Positions 1-9,504 are shown, counted from the first letter of the stretch. The stretch is 41,709 bases of DNA from an uncultured cyanobacterium (GCA_903934745.1 CAIZOZ010000364.1:1-41709), one strand, 5' to 3'. Notes: generated from the letters alone by a model not told the origin. Numbers and translations are program-made.

Positions 1-726
1 CAGCCATTCCTGGGGAACGGAGCTGGAGCCATGCATCACCAGGTGGGTGTTGGGGATGGCCTTATGGATCTCGGCGATGCGGCTGATCGCCAACACTTCA
101 CCGGTGGGCTTGCGGGTGAACTTGTAGGCGCCGTGGCTGGTACCGATGGCGATCGCCAGGGCATCAACCTTGGTTTTGGCGACGAAATCAGCCGCCTCGG
201 CCGGGTCGGTGAGCAGCTGGGAGTGGTCGAGGGTGCCCTCAAAGCCGTGGCCGTCTTCCGCTTCGCCCTGGCCGGTTTCCAGAGAACCAAGGCAACCCAG
301 TTCGCCCTCGACGCTCACACCGATGGCATGGGCCACGTCCACCACTTCCTTGGTGACGGCCACGTTGTACTCGTAGCTGGCCGGCGTCTTGGCATCGGCT
401 TCGAGCGAGCCGTCCATCATCACGGAGGTGAAGCCGTTGGCAGCGGCGCCGTAGCAGGTGGCGGGGCTGTTGCCGTGGTCCTGGTGCATCACCACCGGAA
501 TTTCGGGATAGGTTTCCACCGCCGCCAGGATCAGGTGGCGCAGGAAGCTTTCGCCGGCGTACTGGCGGGCACCGCGGGAGGCCTGCAGGATGACGGGGCT
601 GTCCGTCTCGGCGGCCGCCTCCATGATCGCCTGCACCTGCTCCAGGTTGTTGACATTGAAGGCCGGAATGCCGTAGCCGTTCTCGGCGGCGTGGTCAAGC
701 AGCAGCCGAAGCGGGACGAGCGCCAT
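1..726 (-). CDS. fba: Class II fructose-bisphosphate aldolase (5' part; runs off window)
   Basis: Cleaves fructose-1,6-bisphosphate, and in photosynthetic bacteria of this type also sedoheptulose-1,7-bisphosphate, in glycolysis and the Calvin cycle; cytoplasmic. 242 residues are visible from [19 protein letters not shown]; the C-terminal third is cut by the window edge. Class II hallmarks are seen: IPAFNVNN near the N-terminus, the metal-binding VMHQDHG, DGSLE, VEGELG, and GTSHG near the cut end. The ATG at 726 follows a GAGG about nine bases upstream. A short CCGCC/GGCGG inverted repeat at about 780-800 would lie in its leader. The gene is followed upstream by a terminator and a small gene, so it is probably transcribed from its own promoter in the 200-base gap. 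Family assignment is firm. Confidence 0.95.
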   Translation of the reverse strand, partial: MALVPLRLLLDHAAENGYGIPAFNVNNLEQVQAIMEAAAETDSPVILQASRGARQYAGESFLRHLILAAVETYPEIPVVMHQDHGNSPATCYGAAANGFTSVMMDGSLEADAKTPASYEYNVAVTKEVVDVAHAIGVSVEGELGCLGSLETGQGEAEDGHGFEGTLDHSQLLTDPAEAADFVAKTKVDALAIAIGTSHGAYKFTRKPTGEVLAISRIAEIHKAIPNTHLVMHGSSSVPQEWL

Positions 727-872
727 GGAAAACCTCGCGGGAGTGGGTGAAACGGATGGTCGACGGCTGACGGAATCATTCCGCCGCTTGTCTGGCGGCG
801 AGTCTAGGGGATGCCCGCTGCGCTCCTGGCGCCGCCGCTGCGAAGGGGCTGCAAACCGGTAGGCCGACCCAG

Positions 873-896
873 AAAAAAGCCCCGCGTAGGCGGGGC
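873..896 (-). terminator. Rho-independent terminator of the 930-1043 small gene
   Basis: On the minus strand, a GCCCCGC/GCGGGGC 7-bp stem with a four-base loop is followed directly by six T. It lies 34 bases after the stop of the small gene and upstream of fba, so it should separate the two transcripts. There is no T-run on the plus strand, so it works in one direction only. Confidence 0.85.
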
Positions 897-929
897 GAAG
901 CAACGGATCCGATCGAACCGCAGCGGCGT

Positions 930-1043
930 TCAGCCGATCAGCTCCTGCTTGCGCAGGTTCTGAACGCTGAACGCGAGCTCCCGGGCAGCGCGGCGGGCCG
1001 CTTCGGCCTGACGCACCAATTGCCTGGCGATGGTGATGGACAT
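930..1043 (-). CDS. Small basic/amphipathic 37-residue protein
   Basis: A short [21 protein letters not shown]... ending [10 protein letters not shown]. Three things support it as a real gene. A perfect GGAGG (1051-1055) lies seven bases before the ATG. A strong intrinsic terminator (873-896) lies just after the stop. No other feature explains either signal. The peptide is rich in Arg, Ala, Gln and Glu with an i/i+4 pattern typical of one long helix; it has no membrane segment and no Cys. Function is not recognised. A small helical regulator or a leader peptide for a regulatory RNA are both possible. It sits alone between fba and the Gfo/Idh operon, transcribed as a single unit. Confidence 0.65.
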   Translation of the reverse strand: MSITIARQLVRQAEAARRAARELAFSVQNLRKQELIG

Positions 1044-1312
1044 GGAAGTGCCTCCGGTGAAACCCTGGGACCTGAGTCCAAGGTGGGTGGATGGCGCGTT
1101 GCTTCGGGGGAAGAACCGGAACCCGGCCTCCCCCTACTTCCGCCGGGCGAACAGGACGCCGACCGGTCAACGATGGCTAAATAGTAGCGGTTGTTACCGA
1201 ATTTAGGCGCTGTTGGCGGCTACCGGTTTTCGGTCAATCATCTCCATGCAGGCAGACCTTGGCCTGCCTGCTTCACTCAGGCGACCGTGGGCTTCGCCGT
1301 TGGCTGCTGGAT

Positions 1313-2410
1313 TCAGGAAACTGGCACTGGGCCCCGGGCCTGATCGCAGCCGTACTGGCTGCTCGCCGCCTCCGCCAGCCCGGGCACCATCGGCCGCCCC
1401 TGCTGAATCGCCTCCGCCCACCAACCGATCAGCCGTCGCACCGGGGCAATGCGCCCGTCCGCCCAGGTGCGGGGGAAGGCCAGCTCGGGGCTGGGCTCGA
1501 TGGGGCGCAACGCCTCGCCCGGTTTGGCCAGCCACAGCTGGAAACCATGCACATAGTCGTTCTGATTGTTGGAACCCAGCACCAGCGTGGCCTCGCTGCC
1601 GTAGAGCTCTAGCCAGCAGCCTCGCCCCTGGCGAGCCACCGAGCTGAGGGTGAGCTGGGCTGGCACCGAGCGACCCCAGCGATCGTGCAGATCCAGTTGG
1701 ATCAGGGCCAAGTCCTCAGCATCAACGGCGGCCAGGCTGCCTGGCGATGCGGGAAGCGGTCGCTGGCGAATTGCCGTGCTCAGCCGGGCCTGAACCTGGC
1801 TGCTGGGGCCGATCAGCCAGTGCAGGATGTCGAAGGCATGGGTGCCGAGGGCGCCGAGCACCCCACCACCGCTAGCCGCCTCGGAATACCAGTTGAAGGG
1901 GCGGCTGGCATCGGCGCGGCTGCTCATCAGCCAGTCGAACTTGACCAGCCAGGGCTCCCCCAACACGCCGTCATCCAGCAGCAGCGCCAGTTGCTGGAAC
2001 AGCGGTACCGCCCGATATTCAAAATCCACCGCCACACAGCGGCGCTGCTGAATCGCCAGCCGCTGCAGCTCCGCCACCCCAGCAGCATCGAGGGCCACGG
2101 GCTTTTCGAGCAACAGGTGCTTGCCGGCTCGGAGGGCGGCACTGGCCAGGGCCTGGCGTGGTGCCGGCGGCGTGGCGATTACGATCGCGTCGATGGTGGG
2201 ATCGGCGAGCAGGGCCTCGAAATCCGTGGTGCCTGGCAAGCCGGAGCTGGCGCAGGCGACATCGAGACGCTGCTGGCGCGGATGCCAGAGGGCCACCGGT
2301 TCGGTGGCAGGGCAATCGCGCAGGGCGGGTAGATGCACTTTTTCGCCGAAGCCAAGGCCGGCGATCGCCACCCGCAGTGCCCGCGGTTGCTCCAGGCAGA
2401 GGCTGGTCAT
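1313..2410 (-). CDS. Gfo/Idh/MocA-family NAD(P)-dependent oxidoreductase
   Basis: Predicted sugar or cyclitol-type dehydrogenase with an N-terminal Rossmann domain (about residues 10-130) and a C-terminal alpha/beta domain. Seen: the nucleotide-binding AGLGFGEKVHLPAL in place of the usual GxGxxG, IATPP, and the family's catalytic-loop motif LLLEKPVA. 365 residues, a normal length. The substrate cannot be read from the sequence. Its ATG (2410) overlaps the stop of the preceding secreted-protein gene as ATGA, so it is the last gene of the accD operon. The last 20 residues look less typical of the family, but I see no clear frameshift. Confidence 0.88.
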   Translation of the reverse strand: MTSLCLEQPRALRVAIAGLGFGEKVHLPALRDCPATEPVALWHPRQQRLDVACASSGLPGTTDFEALLADPTIDAIVIATPPAPRQALASAALRAGKHLLLEKPVALDAAGVAELQRLAIQQRRCVAVDFEYRAVPLFQQLALLLDDGVLGEPWLVKFDWLMSSRADASRPFNWYSEAASGGGVLGALGTHAFDILHWLIGPSSQVQARLSTAIRQRPLPASPGSLAAVDAEDLALIQLDLHDRWGRSVPAQLTLSSVARQGRGCWLELYGSEATLVLGSNNQNDYVHGFQLWLAKPGEALRPIEPSPELAFPRTWADGRIAPVRRLIGWWAEAIQQGRPMVPGLAEAASSQYGCDQARGPVPVS

Positions 2411-2859
2411 GCCGGCGCCGCCGCACAGGCCTCACGCAGCACCTCGGCCGTGAGGTCGTCGTTACCGACCGGCAACCATTGCGGCCCGAACTGGGGCAGG
2501 CCATTAACCGAAGTATCCCGGTACAGCCCTTGGTCGCAATCCAGTTCCATCACATAGAGGCGGGCATCGAGGCGCGGGGCTGGCCGAGCCGCAGCCGCTG
2601 CACTCGTCGTCGTCGCTGGGGCCTCGTCTTCCGGAGGCCTGGACTGGAAGCGGCTGAGCACGGTGACGTTGCCCTCGCGATTGCGGCGCAGGCTGCCGGA
2701 ATCCCACCACTGCCGCCCTTCCGCCGTGGCCGTGACCTCCTGCCAACTCACCGGGCCGGCCCAGGCAGCCGGCACCACCAGCAGCTGGAACACCAGCACC
2801 ATCGCCAGCAGCAGCTCTCTGGCTCGGGCCCAGGTGGCTGCAGTCATCGCCTTGCTCAT
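2407..2859 (-). CDS. Secreted small protein, possibly surface-adhesin E-like fold
   Basis: 150 residues. An N-terminal signal peptide ([20 protein letters not shown], then a hydrophobic core, ending near VVPAAWAG) predicts export. The mature part has a Trp/Asp segment ([20 protein letters not shown]), an Ala/Thr/Pro-rich spacer, and a compact end with YVMELDCD and a final Cys (REACAAAPA). This pattern of 'W-D-x-S-x-R-R-x-G' followed by a paired-Cys domain is reminiscent of small secreted proteins with the surface-adhesin-E-like domain; that is inference. The start overlaps the accD stop and the end overlaps the Gfo/Idh start, each as ATGA, so translation is likely coupled. Confidence 0.75.
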   Translation of the reverse strand: MSKAMTAATWARARELLLAMVLVFQLLVVPAAWAGPVSWQEVTATAEGRQWWDSGSLRRNREGNVTVLSRFQSRPPEDEAPATTTSAAAAARPAPRLDARLYVMELDCDQGLYRDTSVNGLPQFGPQWLPVGNDDLTAEVLREACAAAPA

Positions 2860-3764
2860 GGGGTCAGACCGGCGGCAGCCGCCACCGGCTGGAGCCGGCG
2901 GGCCGGGTCATGCAGCCGCAGCAGGGTGGCGAGAGTGGCTCGCAATTGGGTGCGGGGCACAATCGCATCCACAAAGCCGTGATCACGGAGATACTCCGCC
3001 GTCTGGAAGCCCTCGGGCAACTTTTCGCGCAGGGTCTGCTCAATCACGCGCCGCCCGGCAAAGCCGATCAGCGCCTTCGGTTCGGCCAGAATCAGATCGC
3101 CCAGCATGGCGAAGCTGGCGGTGACTCCGCCGGTGGTGGGGTGGGTGAGCAGGGGCAGATACAGCAGTTCCGCCCGGCGATGGCGCTCCAGGGCGCCGGA
3201 GATCTTGGCCATCTGCATCAGGCTCAGCATCCCCTCCTGCATGCGGGCCCCCCCCGAGGCACAGACGATCAGCAGCGGATAGCGGCGGGCGGTGGCCTCC
3301 TCGATCAGCCTGGTGAGTTTTTCGCCCACCACCGAGCCCATCGAGCCCCCCATGAAGCGGAAGTCCATCACCCCCAGGGCCAGGGGCATCCCCTCCAGCC
3401 GGCAGAGGCCTGTCACCACCGCATCGCGCAGCCCCGTCGCCTGCTGGCTGTCCCGGATCCGATCGACATAGCTGCGTCGGTCCTTGAAGGCGAGGGGATC
3501 GGTGGGAGCCAAGTCGTTGTCAAGACCTTCAAAGCTGCCCTGATCCGCCAGCAAACGGATGCGCTCAGCGCTGTCGATGCGGTTGTGGTGTCCGCAGCCA
3601 GCGCAGACACTGGCGTTGGCCACCAGATCCTTGCGATACACCACCTGGGAACACTCCGGGCACTTGCTCCACAGCCCATCGCCTTCATCGGTTTCAGCGC
3701 CCTGATTCGGACGCACCACCGGGGCGTTCTTGCGGCGATCAGCGAACCAGTCGAACAGCGACAT
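2856..3764 (-). CDS. accD: Acetyl-CoA carboxylase carboxyltransferase subunit beta
   Basis: Makes malonyl-CoA with AccA, transferring carboxyl from biotin carrier protein; first committed step of fatty acid synthesis, cytoplasmic. 302 residues, close to the usual length. A four-Cys zinc ribbon is at the N-terminus (CPEC ... CAGC, about residues 36-58). The crotonase-like carboxyltransferase core follows with [40 protein letters not shown] and [11 protein letters not shown]. It lies in an operon downstream of the prepilin peptidase (36-base gap) and overlaps the next gene by four bases. Confidence 0.97.
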   Translation of the reverse strand: MSLFDWFADRRKNAPVVRPNQGAETDEGDGLWSKCPECSQVVYRKDLVANASVCAGCGHHNRIDSAERIRLLADQGSFEGLDNDLAPTDPLAFKDRRSYVDRIRDSQQATGLRDAVVTGLCRLEGMPLALGVMDFRFMGGSMGSVVGEKLTRLIEEATARRYPLLIVCASGGARMQEGMLSLMQMAKISGALERHRRAELLYLPLLTHPTTGGVTASFAMLGDLILAEPKALIGFAGRRVIEQTLREKLPEGFQTAEYLRDHGFVDAIVPRTQLRATLATLLRLHDPARRLQPVAAAAGLTP

Positions 3765-3800
3765 CGGGGTGGGTTGGTAGGGAGATCAGGAGTGAATCCA

Positions 3801-4661
3801 TTAAACGCCGGCAGAGAAGCCGGCCACGGCCATCCAGAAGGGTTCACCCAGAACCCAGACCGCCACGGTACCGAGGGCCAGAAAGGGGCCGAAGGCGAAG
3901 GGTTGGTGGCGATGCAGCCGTCCACTGAGCCGACCGAGAGCGCCGATCAGGGCGCCGGCGACCACGGCCAGGCCCACCGCCAGCAGCAGGCCGATCGGGC
4001 CCAGCCAGGCACCCATCAGGGCGGCGAGCTTGGCATCGCCGAGCCCCAGGGCCGGACGGCCCATCAGCTTTTGCGCCAGGGCACTGAGGGCTTCAAACCC
4101 CAGCAGCCCAGCGGCTGCGGCGATCAGGTGGGACAACAGCAGCGCCTTGCCCGTGGCGGCACCCTGGGACAGGCCCAGCAGGGCGGTGACGGCAATGCCG
4201 AGCAGCAGTCCGAAGCGGCAGAGGGGTTCCGGCAGCCACAGACTGTCGAGATCGATCAGCACCAAGGGCAGCAACCAGCTGACCAGCAGCCATCCGGCCA
4301 ACAGCAGGGGCAGGGAGGCCGGGTTTGCCCCCATGGCGTCGGGATGACCCAGCAGCACCGCCACCCAGAGACCGGCACTGAGCAGTTCCACCAGCGGATA
4401 GCGCTGAGACACGGGCTGGTGGCAATGGCGACAACGGCCCCTCAGGGCCAGCCAGGCGACGATCGGCACGTTCTCGAACCAGGCCAGCGGCGTGCCACAG
4501 CGAGGGCAGTGGCTGCCGGGCCCCAGCAGCGACTCCTGGCGCGGCAGCCGCCAGGCCACAACATTGACAAAACTACCGATGCAGGCGCCAAGCACCGCCA
4601 CCAGCACAGGCAGGAGGTGGGTCAGTGGATCGGCTGTGATCGGGGGCGGGACAAAAGCCAT
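3801..4661 (-). CDS. pilD: Prepilin peptidase / N-methyltransferase (type IV pili, competence)
   Basis: Polytopic membrane aspartyl protease that trims the leader from type IV prepilins and methylates the new N-terminus. 286 residues. N-terminal domain: GSFVNVVAWRLPR, then two CxxC pairs (CPRC, CRHC) that bind zinc in the classical enzyme. Membrane core: LIDLDS carries the first catalytic Asp, and GLGDAKLAALMGAWLG carries the second (GxGDxK). It starts four bases after the end of the small upstream gene. Its presence implies that the organism has, or had, type IV pili or a competence pseudopilus; no pilin gene lies in this window. Confidence 0.95.
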   Translation of the reverse strand: MAFVPPPITADPLTHLLPVLVAVLGACIGSFVNVVAWRLPRQESLLGPGSHCPRCGTPLAWFENVPIVAWLALRGRCRHCHQPVSQRYPLVELLSAGLWVAVLLGHPDAMGANPASLPLLLAGWLLVSWLLPLVLIDLDSLWLPEPLCRFGLLLGIAVTALLGLSQGAATGKALLLSHLIAAAAGLLGFEALSALAQKLMGRPALGLGDAKLAALMGAWLGPIGLLLAVGLAVVAGALIGALGRLSGRLHRHQPFAFGPFLALGTVAVWVLGEPFWMAVAGFSAGV

Positions 4662-4665
4662 GACC

Positions 4666-5022
4666 TCAACGGGCAGGGCGGGAAACCTGCAACCGGCTGC
4701 GCCGTTGCCCGGGGAAGCGCTGGGCCCTGGCTGACAACAGCTCCAGGGGAACGAACTGTTCGTCGGGCAGCAGGATCGGCACTGAAAACACCACCCGGCC
4801 CCGCGTCAGTCCCCCACCCTCACGTTCTCCGTCCGACAGAACAACCCCTAAGGGTTCGGGGCCATCGGGGCAGCTTTCCATGTGCCGAAACATGACAGCA
4901 CGGGCCATGGCAAACAGTTCGCGGCTGTTGACCCGATCCAATCGCAGCGCAGGGATGGGATCGCCACCGGCTCCGCGGATCTGAAATGAGGGGCTGAAGC
5001 TGATGGCTGTCCCCGCTGCCAA
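4666..5022 (-). CDS. Hypothetical protein, first gene of the pilD-accD operon
   Basis: 118 residues, not recognised. The N-terminal half is globular-looking (SFQIRGAGGDPIPALRLDRV; MARAVMFRHMESCPDGPEPL), followed by GRVVFSVPILLPDEQFVPLELL and a basic tail (QRFPGQRRSRLQVSRPAR). No signal peptide or membrane segment. The reading frame is open only from a TTG at 5022; the first in-frame ATGs fall after conserved-looking sequence, so the TTG start is preferred but uncertain. The four-base gap to pilD argues for a real co-transcribed gene. Confidence 0.6.
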   Translation of the reverse strand: MAAGTAISFSPSFQIRGAGGDPIPALRLDRVNSRELFAMARAVMFRHMESCPDGPEPLGVVLSDGEREGGGLTRGRVVFSVPILLPDEQFVPLELLSARAQRFPGQRRSRLQVSRPAR

Positions 5023-5071
5023 TCTCGGAAGTTTAAACCGGCGAGAGAGAGAACAAGTTGCACGGCTGGAA

Positions 5072-5107
5072 CGGGATTGACCCTGGCGCCGCCAAGGCTC
5101 AATCCCG
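5072..5107 (-). other. Inverted repeat downstream of prk
   Basis: Perfect 9-bp arms CGGGATTGA and TCAATCCCG enclose an 18-base loop that is itself partly self-complementary (CCTGGC.../...GCCAAGG). It lies 36 bases after the prk stop and before the start of the next operon. No T-run follows on either strand, so it is more likely an mRNA 3'-end stabilising hairpin or a Rho-dependent end than a classic terminator. Confidence 0.5.
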
Positions 5108-5142
5108 GTGGGGGTGTGAGCGATCGCTGGGAGCCAGCAGCA

Positions 5143-6045
5143 TCAGCTGACGGACTTTTTGTCCTCGATCATGCGATGAATGATCGGCGTGAGAATCAGC
5201 TCCATGGCAAATCCCATCTTGCCACCGTTGACCACCAGGCTGGTGGGACTGGACATGAAGGAGTCGTGGATCATGTCAAGCAGATAAGTGAAGTCGATGC
5301 CCCACTTTTCCCGTGCTCCCTTGCGGAAGTGGATGATCACGAAACTCTCGTCCGGGGTGGGGATGTTCCGGATCATGAATGGGTTGGAGGTGTCCACCGT
5401 GGGCACCCGCTGGAAGTTGATGTCGGTGCGGCTGAACTGGGGGCAGATGTGGTTGATGTAGTCCGGCATCCGCCGCAGCATCGTGTCCACCGTGGCTTCG
5501 GCGGAATAGCCCCGTTCGGCGTTGTCGCGGGCGATCTTCTGGATCCACTCCAGGTTGACGATCGGCACCACGCCCACCAGCAGATCCGCCAGGCCGGCGA
5601 CGTCGTAACCGTCACCCTGGACGCCACCGTGCAGGCCTTCGTAAAAGAGCAGGTCGGTGCCGCTGGGGATCTGCTCCCAAGGCGTGAACTGGCCGGGTTG
5701 CAGGTTGGTGCCGAGGCGGCCGTTGTGATCGGCGGCTTCCTCGACGGAGTGCAGGTAGTAGCGCTTCTCGCCGCTGCCGGTTTCGCCGTAGCTCTGAAAC
5801 AGTTCGCCGAGCTTGTCGAACAGATTGGCTTCCGGACCGAAGTGGGAGAAGTTCTCACCCTTGGCCAGGGCGGCGCCCATCGCCTCCTTCATCGGACCGC
5901 GTTCGTAGCGGTGGTAGCTGTCGCCTTCGACCACCGCCGGGGTGATTCCCTCGCGTTTGAAGATCTGCTCGAAGGCGCGCTTGACGGTGCTGGTTCCTGC
6001 GCCGGAGGAACCGGTGACGGAGACGACCGGATGACGCTTCGACAT
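5143..6045 (-). CDS. prk: Phosphoribulokinase, class I (proteobacterial CbbP type)
   Basis: ATP-dependent phosphorylation of ribulose-5-phosphate to ribulose-1,5-bisphosphate, the RuBisCO substrate; cytoplasmic. 300 residues from MSKRHPVVSVTGSSGAGTST. The P-loop GSSGAGTS, EGDSYHRYERGPMKEAM, FSHFGPEANLFDKL, LLFYEGLHGG and NLEWIQKI all match the octameric bacterial class I enzyme rather than the dimeric plant/cyanobacterial class II enzyme. Only one Cys is present (HICPQF), so the N-terminal redox Cys pair used for thioredoxin/CP12 control is missing. The ATG at 6045 gives the family length; the longer open frame upstream is leuB read out of frame. It is the last gene of the leuB-prk run. Confidence 0.95.
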   Translation of the reverse strand: MSKRHPVVSVTGSSGAGTSTVKRAFEQIFKREGITPAVVEGDSYHRYERGPMKEAMGAALAKGENFSHFGPEANLFDKLGELFQSYGETGSGEKRYYLHSVEEAADHNGRLGTNLQPGQFTPWEQIPSGTDLLFYEGLHGGVQGDGYDVAGLADLLVGVVPIVNLEWIQKIARDNAERGYSAEATVDTMLRRMPDYINHICPQFSRTDINFQRVPTVDTSNPFMIRNIPTPDESFVIIHFRKGAREKWGIDFTYLLDMIHDSFMSSPTSLVVNGGKMGFAMELILTPIIHRMIEDKKSVS

Positions 6046-6145
6046 CGACGCAGGGGGCGGGGATTGGATTGAGAGTTTCGCAGATCGCCGGACCCCGACC
6101 CGGCGAGGGCCTCGGGCGAGGCGGGGAGCGAGGCGCCCACCGGGC

Positions 6146-7225
6146 TCAGGCCGGCAGGGCCTGCAGCAGGGCCTCGCCCATGGCCCGGCAGCCCAGCAGG
6201 GTGCAGCCCTCGCCCAGCAGATCGCCGGTGCGCAGGCCAGCGGCCAGCACCCGGTCCACCGCCGTCTCCAGGTCGGCGGCGGCACCGTCCTGGTGCAGAC
6301 CCACCCGCAGCAGCATCGCCGCCGAGAGCACCATCGCCATCGGGTTGGCCTTGTCCTGGCCGGCGATGTCCGGAGCTGAGCCGTGGACAGGCTCGAACAG
6401 CCCCGGCCCGCTTTCGCCCAGGGAGGCCGAGGGCAACATGCCGATCGAACCCGTGAGCATGGCGGCCTCATCGCTGAGGATGTCGCCGAAGAGATTGCTG
6501 GTGAGCAGCACGTCGAACTGGCGGGGGGCACGCACCAGCTGCATCGCGGCGTTGTCCACGTACATGTGGCTGAGCTCCACGGCCGGAAACTCGGTGTGGA
6601 TCGCTTCGACCCGATCGCGCCAGAGCTGACTCACATCGAGCACGTTGGCCTTGTCCACCGAGCAGAGCCGGCCACGGCGGGCTCGGGCCAGGTCAAAACC
6701 CACCCTGGCGATGCGATCGATCTCCCAGTCGAAATAGGCCATGGTGTTGAAGGCCCGCACGGCCCCATCGGCTTCCACCCGCCCTTTGGGGGTGCCGAAA
6801 TACACCCCGCCGGTGAGCTCGCGCACCACCAGCAGATCGACCCCCTCGATCACCTCCGGCCGCAGGCTGCTGGCGCCGATCAGGGCAGGGATGATCTTGA
6901 CGGGCCGGAGATTGGCGAACAGGCCCAGGCCGGAGCGCAGTGCCAGCAGGCCGCTTTCGGGCCGCAGCTGCCGCGGCAGGCTGTCGCAGCGCGGATCGCC
7001 GATCGCGGCCAGCAGCACGGCCTCGGCGTTGCGGCAGGCCTCCAGGGTGCTCTCCGGCAGGGGAACGCCATGGGCGTCGATCGCCGCCGCGCCAATGAGC
7101 CGTTCGTCGTAGCTGAGGCTGAAGCCATGGCGCGCTGCTACCGCATCGAGCAACTGGCGAGCCACCGCCGTGATCTCCGGGCCGATGCCATCGCCTGGCA
7201 GGAGGGTGATCCGGTGGCTGGTCAT
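6146..7225 (-). CDS. leuB: 3-isopropylmalate dehydrogenase
   Basis: NAD-dependent oxidative decarboxylation of 3-isopropylmalate in leucine synthesis; cytoplasmic homodimer. 359 residues, the usual length. Seen: [11 protein letters not shown] at the N-terminus, [18 protein letters not shown], the KANVLD/WR segment, [20 protein letters not shown], and the NAD-site [15 protein letters not shown]. It lies 28 bases downstream of lpxD and 100 bases upstream of prk on the same strand. Confidence 0.97.
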   Translation of the reverse strand: MTSHRITLLPGDGIGPEITAVARQLLDAVAARHGFSLSYDERLIGAAAIDAHGVPLPESTLEACRNAEAVLLAAIGDPRCDSLPRQLRPESGLLALRSGLGLFANLRPVKIIPALIGASSLRPEVIEGVDLLVVRELTGGVYFGTPKGRVEADGAVRAFNTMAYFDWEIDRIARVGFDLARARRGRLCSVDKANVLDVSQLWRDRVEAIHTEFPAVELSHMYVDNAAMQLVRAPRQFDVLLTSNLFGDILSDEAAMLTGSIGMLPSASLGESGPGLFEPVHGSAPDIAGQDKANPMAMVLSAAMLLRVGLHQDGAAADLETAVDRVLAAGLRTGDLLGEGCTLLGCRAMGEALLQALPA

Positions 7226-7253
7226 CAGAGGGCGGTCGACGCAACCGGCGAGG

Positions 7254-8339
7254 CTACTGGGCCGGTTCGCGGCTGACGGCCGCCGTGCCCCCCTCGCCGG
7301 CCGCCTTGAGCTGCCGCAGGGTGCGGGCCATCTCCGGCAGCTTGTTGAACACGGCTGAGCAGCGCAGCCAGAGGCGATTGGGAATGGCCGGGTAGCCGCT
7401 CACCACTTCGCCGGCGGCCACTTCGCCGTGGATGCCGGATTTCGAGGAGGCGATGGCGCGATCGCCGATCACCGCCCGGTTCGCCACCCCCACCTGGCCG
7501 GCCAGGATCACCCCCTGGCCGAGGCGAGCGCCGCCGGCGATGCCCACCTGGGCCGCCAGGGCACAGCCCCGGCCCGTGATCACGCCATGGCCGATGTGAA
7601 CGAGATTGTCGATCTTGGTGCCGGCGCCGATGCGGGTCTCACCCACCGAGGGACGATCGAGGGTGCTGCCGCAGCCCACCTCCACCCCGTCCTCGAGCAC
7701 CACCAGTCCGGTCTGGGGCATCTTGCGCCAACCAGCGGCGGTGGGTACAAACCCGAAGCCTTCCGAGCCGATCACCGCACCGGAGTGCACGACACAAGCG
7801 CGGCCCAGACGACTGCCGGGGTGGAGCACCGCCTGGGCATGGAGCTCGCAGTCCGGTTCCAGGATCACGTCCTCGTAGAGCACCACGGACGGATGCAGGA
7901 TGCAACCGTCGCCGACGCTGCTGCCGGCCCCCACCACGACGTGGGCCCCCAGGTGGACGTTGCTGCCGAGCCTGGCCGTGGCATGGACCACAGCTGTGGG
8001 ATGGACCCCCGGCTCGGGACGGCTCCGGGGATAGAGAGCCTCGAGCGCCTCGGCGAAGCCCAGACGCGGATTGTGCAGCGCCACCCAGGCGAGATTGCGC
8101 TCGGTGGCCTGCTGCTGCAGTACTGCCGCATCTTCACCTCGGGCCGGGATCAGCACGGCGGCAGCACCACTGGCGGCCAGCGCAGCCGTCAGGGCGTGGC
8201 CTTCCTCCAGAAAGCTGAGCTGGGTCGGACCAGCCGCATCAAGGGCCTGGGCGCCGCTCAGGTCCGGATCTTCACCCAGGTGTCTGGGGGTGGCGTCGCT
8301 CACCTCGCTGAGCAGGCTGAGCAGGCTGCTGAAACGCAT
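7254..8339 (-). CDS. lpxD: UDP-3-O-(3-hydroxyacyl)glucosamine N-acyltransferase
   Basis: Adds the N-linked acyl chain in lipid A synthesis. 361 residues. The N-terminal uridine-binding domain is loosely conserved (LSFLEE). Residues from about 110 form a left-handed beta-helix of hexapeptide repeats ([20 protein letters not shown] onward), with GFGFV and the catalytic-His motif NLVHIGHGV. The C-terminus [20 protein letters not shown] is an LpxD-type helix. It implies a lipid-A-type outer membrane. It sits between proB (41-base gap) and leuB in one transcription direction. Confidence 0.95.
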   Translation of the reverse strand: MRFSSLLSLLSEVSDATPRHLGEDPDLSGAQALDAAGPTQLSFLEEGHALTAALAASGAAAVLIPARGEDAAVLQQQATERNLAWVALHNPRLGFAEALEALYPRSRPEPGVHPTAVVHATARLGSNVHLGAHVVVGAGSSVGDGCILHPSVVLYEDVILEPDCELHAQAVLHPGSRLGRACVVHSGAVIGSEGFGFVPTAAGWRKMPQTGLVVLEDGVEVGCGSTLDRPSVGETRIGAGTKIDNLVHIGHGVITGRGCALAAQVGIAGGARLGQGVILAGQVGVANRAVIGDRAIASSKSGIHGEVAAGEVVSGYPAIPNRLWLRCSAVFNKLPEMARTLRQLKAAGEGGTAAVSREPAQ

Positions 8340-8379
8340 TCCCCGGTGTCCAGATCGGGCCGGATCGTAGGGCCAGCGC

Positions 8380-9504
8380 TCAGCCGTTGAGGACGAGCAC
8401 CAGTTGGTCGCGATGGATCACCGCATCACCCACGTCCCCCAGCCGGCGGCGGATCTCGCCGGTGCCCAGGCCGATGATCGCGGTGAGCTCCTCACTGTTG
8501 AAACTGCTCAGTCCCCGCGCCAGTTCGCGGCCGTCGCTGGCGAGCACCCGCACCGCTTCGCCGCGCTCGAACAGGCCCTCCACCGCTTGGATGCCCACGG
8601 CCAGTAACGACGCGCCGCGTTCGACCAGAGCCCGTTCGGCGCCCTGATCGATGCGCAGGCTCCCCTTGGGCAGCAGCGCATGGGCCAGCCAGCCCTTGCG
8701 ATCGGTGAGGGGGGTGGGACTCGGTTGGAACACGGTGCCCAGCGTCTCGCCGGCCAATAACGCTTCCAGCACGGCGGGATCACGGCCATCGGCCAGGCGC
8801 ACCCGGATGCCGCTGGAAGTGGCGATCCGGGCGGCGGTGAGTTTGGTGGTCATGCCGCCGGTGCCCCACTGGCCGCCGCCGGTGGCGACACCGCGCAAGC
8901 GTTCAAGCTCAGCCAGATCGCGAACTTCAGCGATCGGACTGGCCTGGGCGTCGGTGCGGGGATCGCCGGAATAGAGGCTGTCGACATCGGTGAGCAGCAC
9001 CAGCTCATCAGCACCGATCGCCACCGCCACCAGGGCCGAGAGGGTGTCGTTGTCGCCGAAGCGCAGCTCGTCGGTGGCGAGGGTGTCGTTTTCATTGACG
9101 ATCGGCACCACGCCCCACTCCAGCAGTTGTTCGAGGGTGCGACAGGCCCGCTGATAGCGGCGGCGGGAGGCAAGATCACCGCGGGTGAGCAGCACCTGGG
9201 CCACGGTGAGGGCGCAGAGCGCGAAGGCGTCCTGATAGAGCGCCATCAACCGGCCCTGGCCCACGGCGGCGGCGGCCTGCAGGGCGGCCACTTCTGTCGG
9301 GCGCTTCTCGATCTTCAGCAGCTCACAGCCGAGCCCGACCGCACCACTGGTGACCAGGGCGATACGTTCGCCGCGGCGCTGCTGGCGACTCAGACTGGCC
9401 GCCAGATCAGCGATCACGGCGGCGGTGGGGCGATCGGCATCACCCCGCAGCAGGCTGGTGCCCACCTTGATCACGCGGCGAATGGGCCTGGACGTGTCCC
9501 CCAT
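8380..9504 (-). CDS. proB: Glutamate 5-kinase with C-terminal PUA domain
   Basis: First step of proline synthesis, ATP + glutamate to glutamyl-5-phosphate. 374 residues. Amino-acid kinase domain at about 1-260: [38 protein letters not shown] and [13 protein letters not shown]. The PUA domain at about 285-370 is the part present in long bacterial ProB proteins. The ATG shares one base with the stop of the YqeG gene (TGATG), so translation is coupled. Confidence 0.97.
   Translation of the reverse strand: MGDTSRPIRRVIKVGTSLLRGDADRPTAAVIADLAASLSRQQRRGERIALVTSGAVGLGCELLKIEKRPTEVAALQAAAAVGQGRLMALYQDAFALCALTVAQVLLTRGDLASRRRYQRACRTLEQLLEWGVVPIVNENDTLATDELRFGDNDTLSALVAVAIGADELVLLTDVDSLYSGDPRTDAQASPIAEVRDLAELERLRGVATGGGQWGTGGMTTKLTAARIATSSGIRVRLADGRDPAVLEALLAGETLGTVFQPSPTPLTDRKGWLAHALLPKGSLRIDQGAERALVERGASLLAVGIQAVEGLFERGEAVRVLASDGRELARGLSSFNSEELTAIIGLGTGEIRRRLGDVGDAVIHRDQLVLVLNG

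Noticed and set aside
31-750. A 239-residue plus-strand open frame opposite the aldolase gene
   Set aside because: Gly/Val/His-rich antisense translation; the aldolase on the minus strand is unmistakable.
1044-1312. A promoter or riboswitch upstream of the 37-codon gene
   Set aside because: A few -10-like sequences (for example TACTAT near 1180 on the minus strand) are seen, but spacing to any -35 is poor and no riboswitch pattern was recognised.
2910-4895. A 661-residue plus-strand open frame across accD and pilD
   Set aside because: Its Gln/Gly/His-rich translation is the mirror of the GC-rich genes accD and pilD on the other strand, which have full motif sets.
6046-6531. A 162-residue N-terminal extension of phosphoribulokinase
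   Set aside because: That stretch is leuB read in another frame; the kinase has a normal start and length from 6045.
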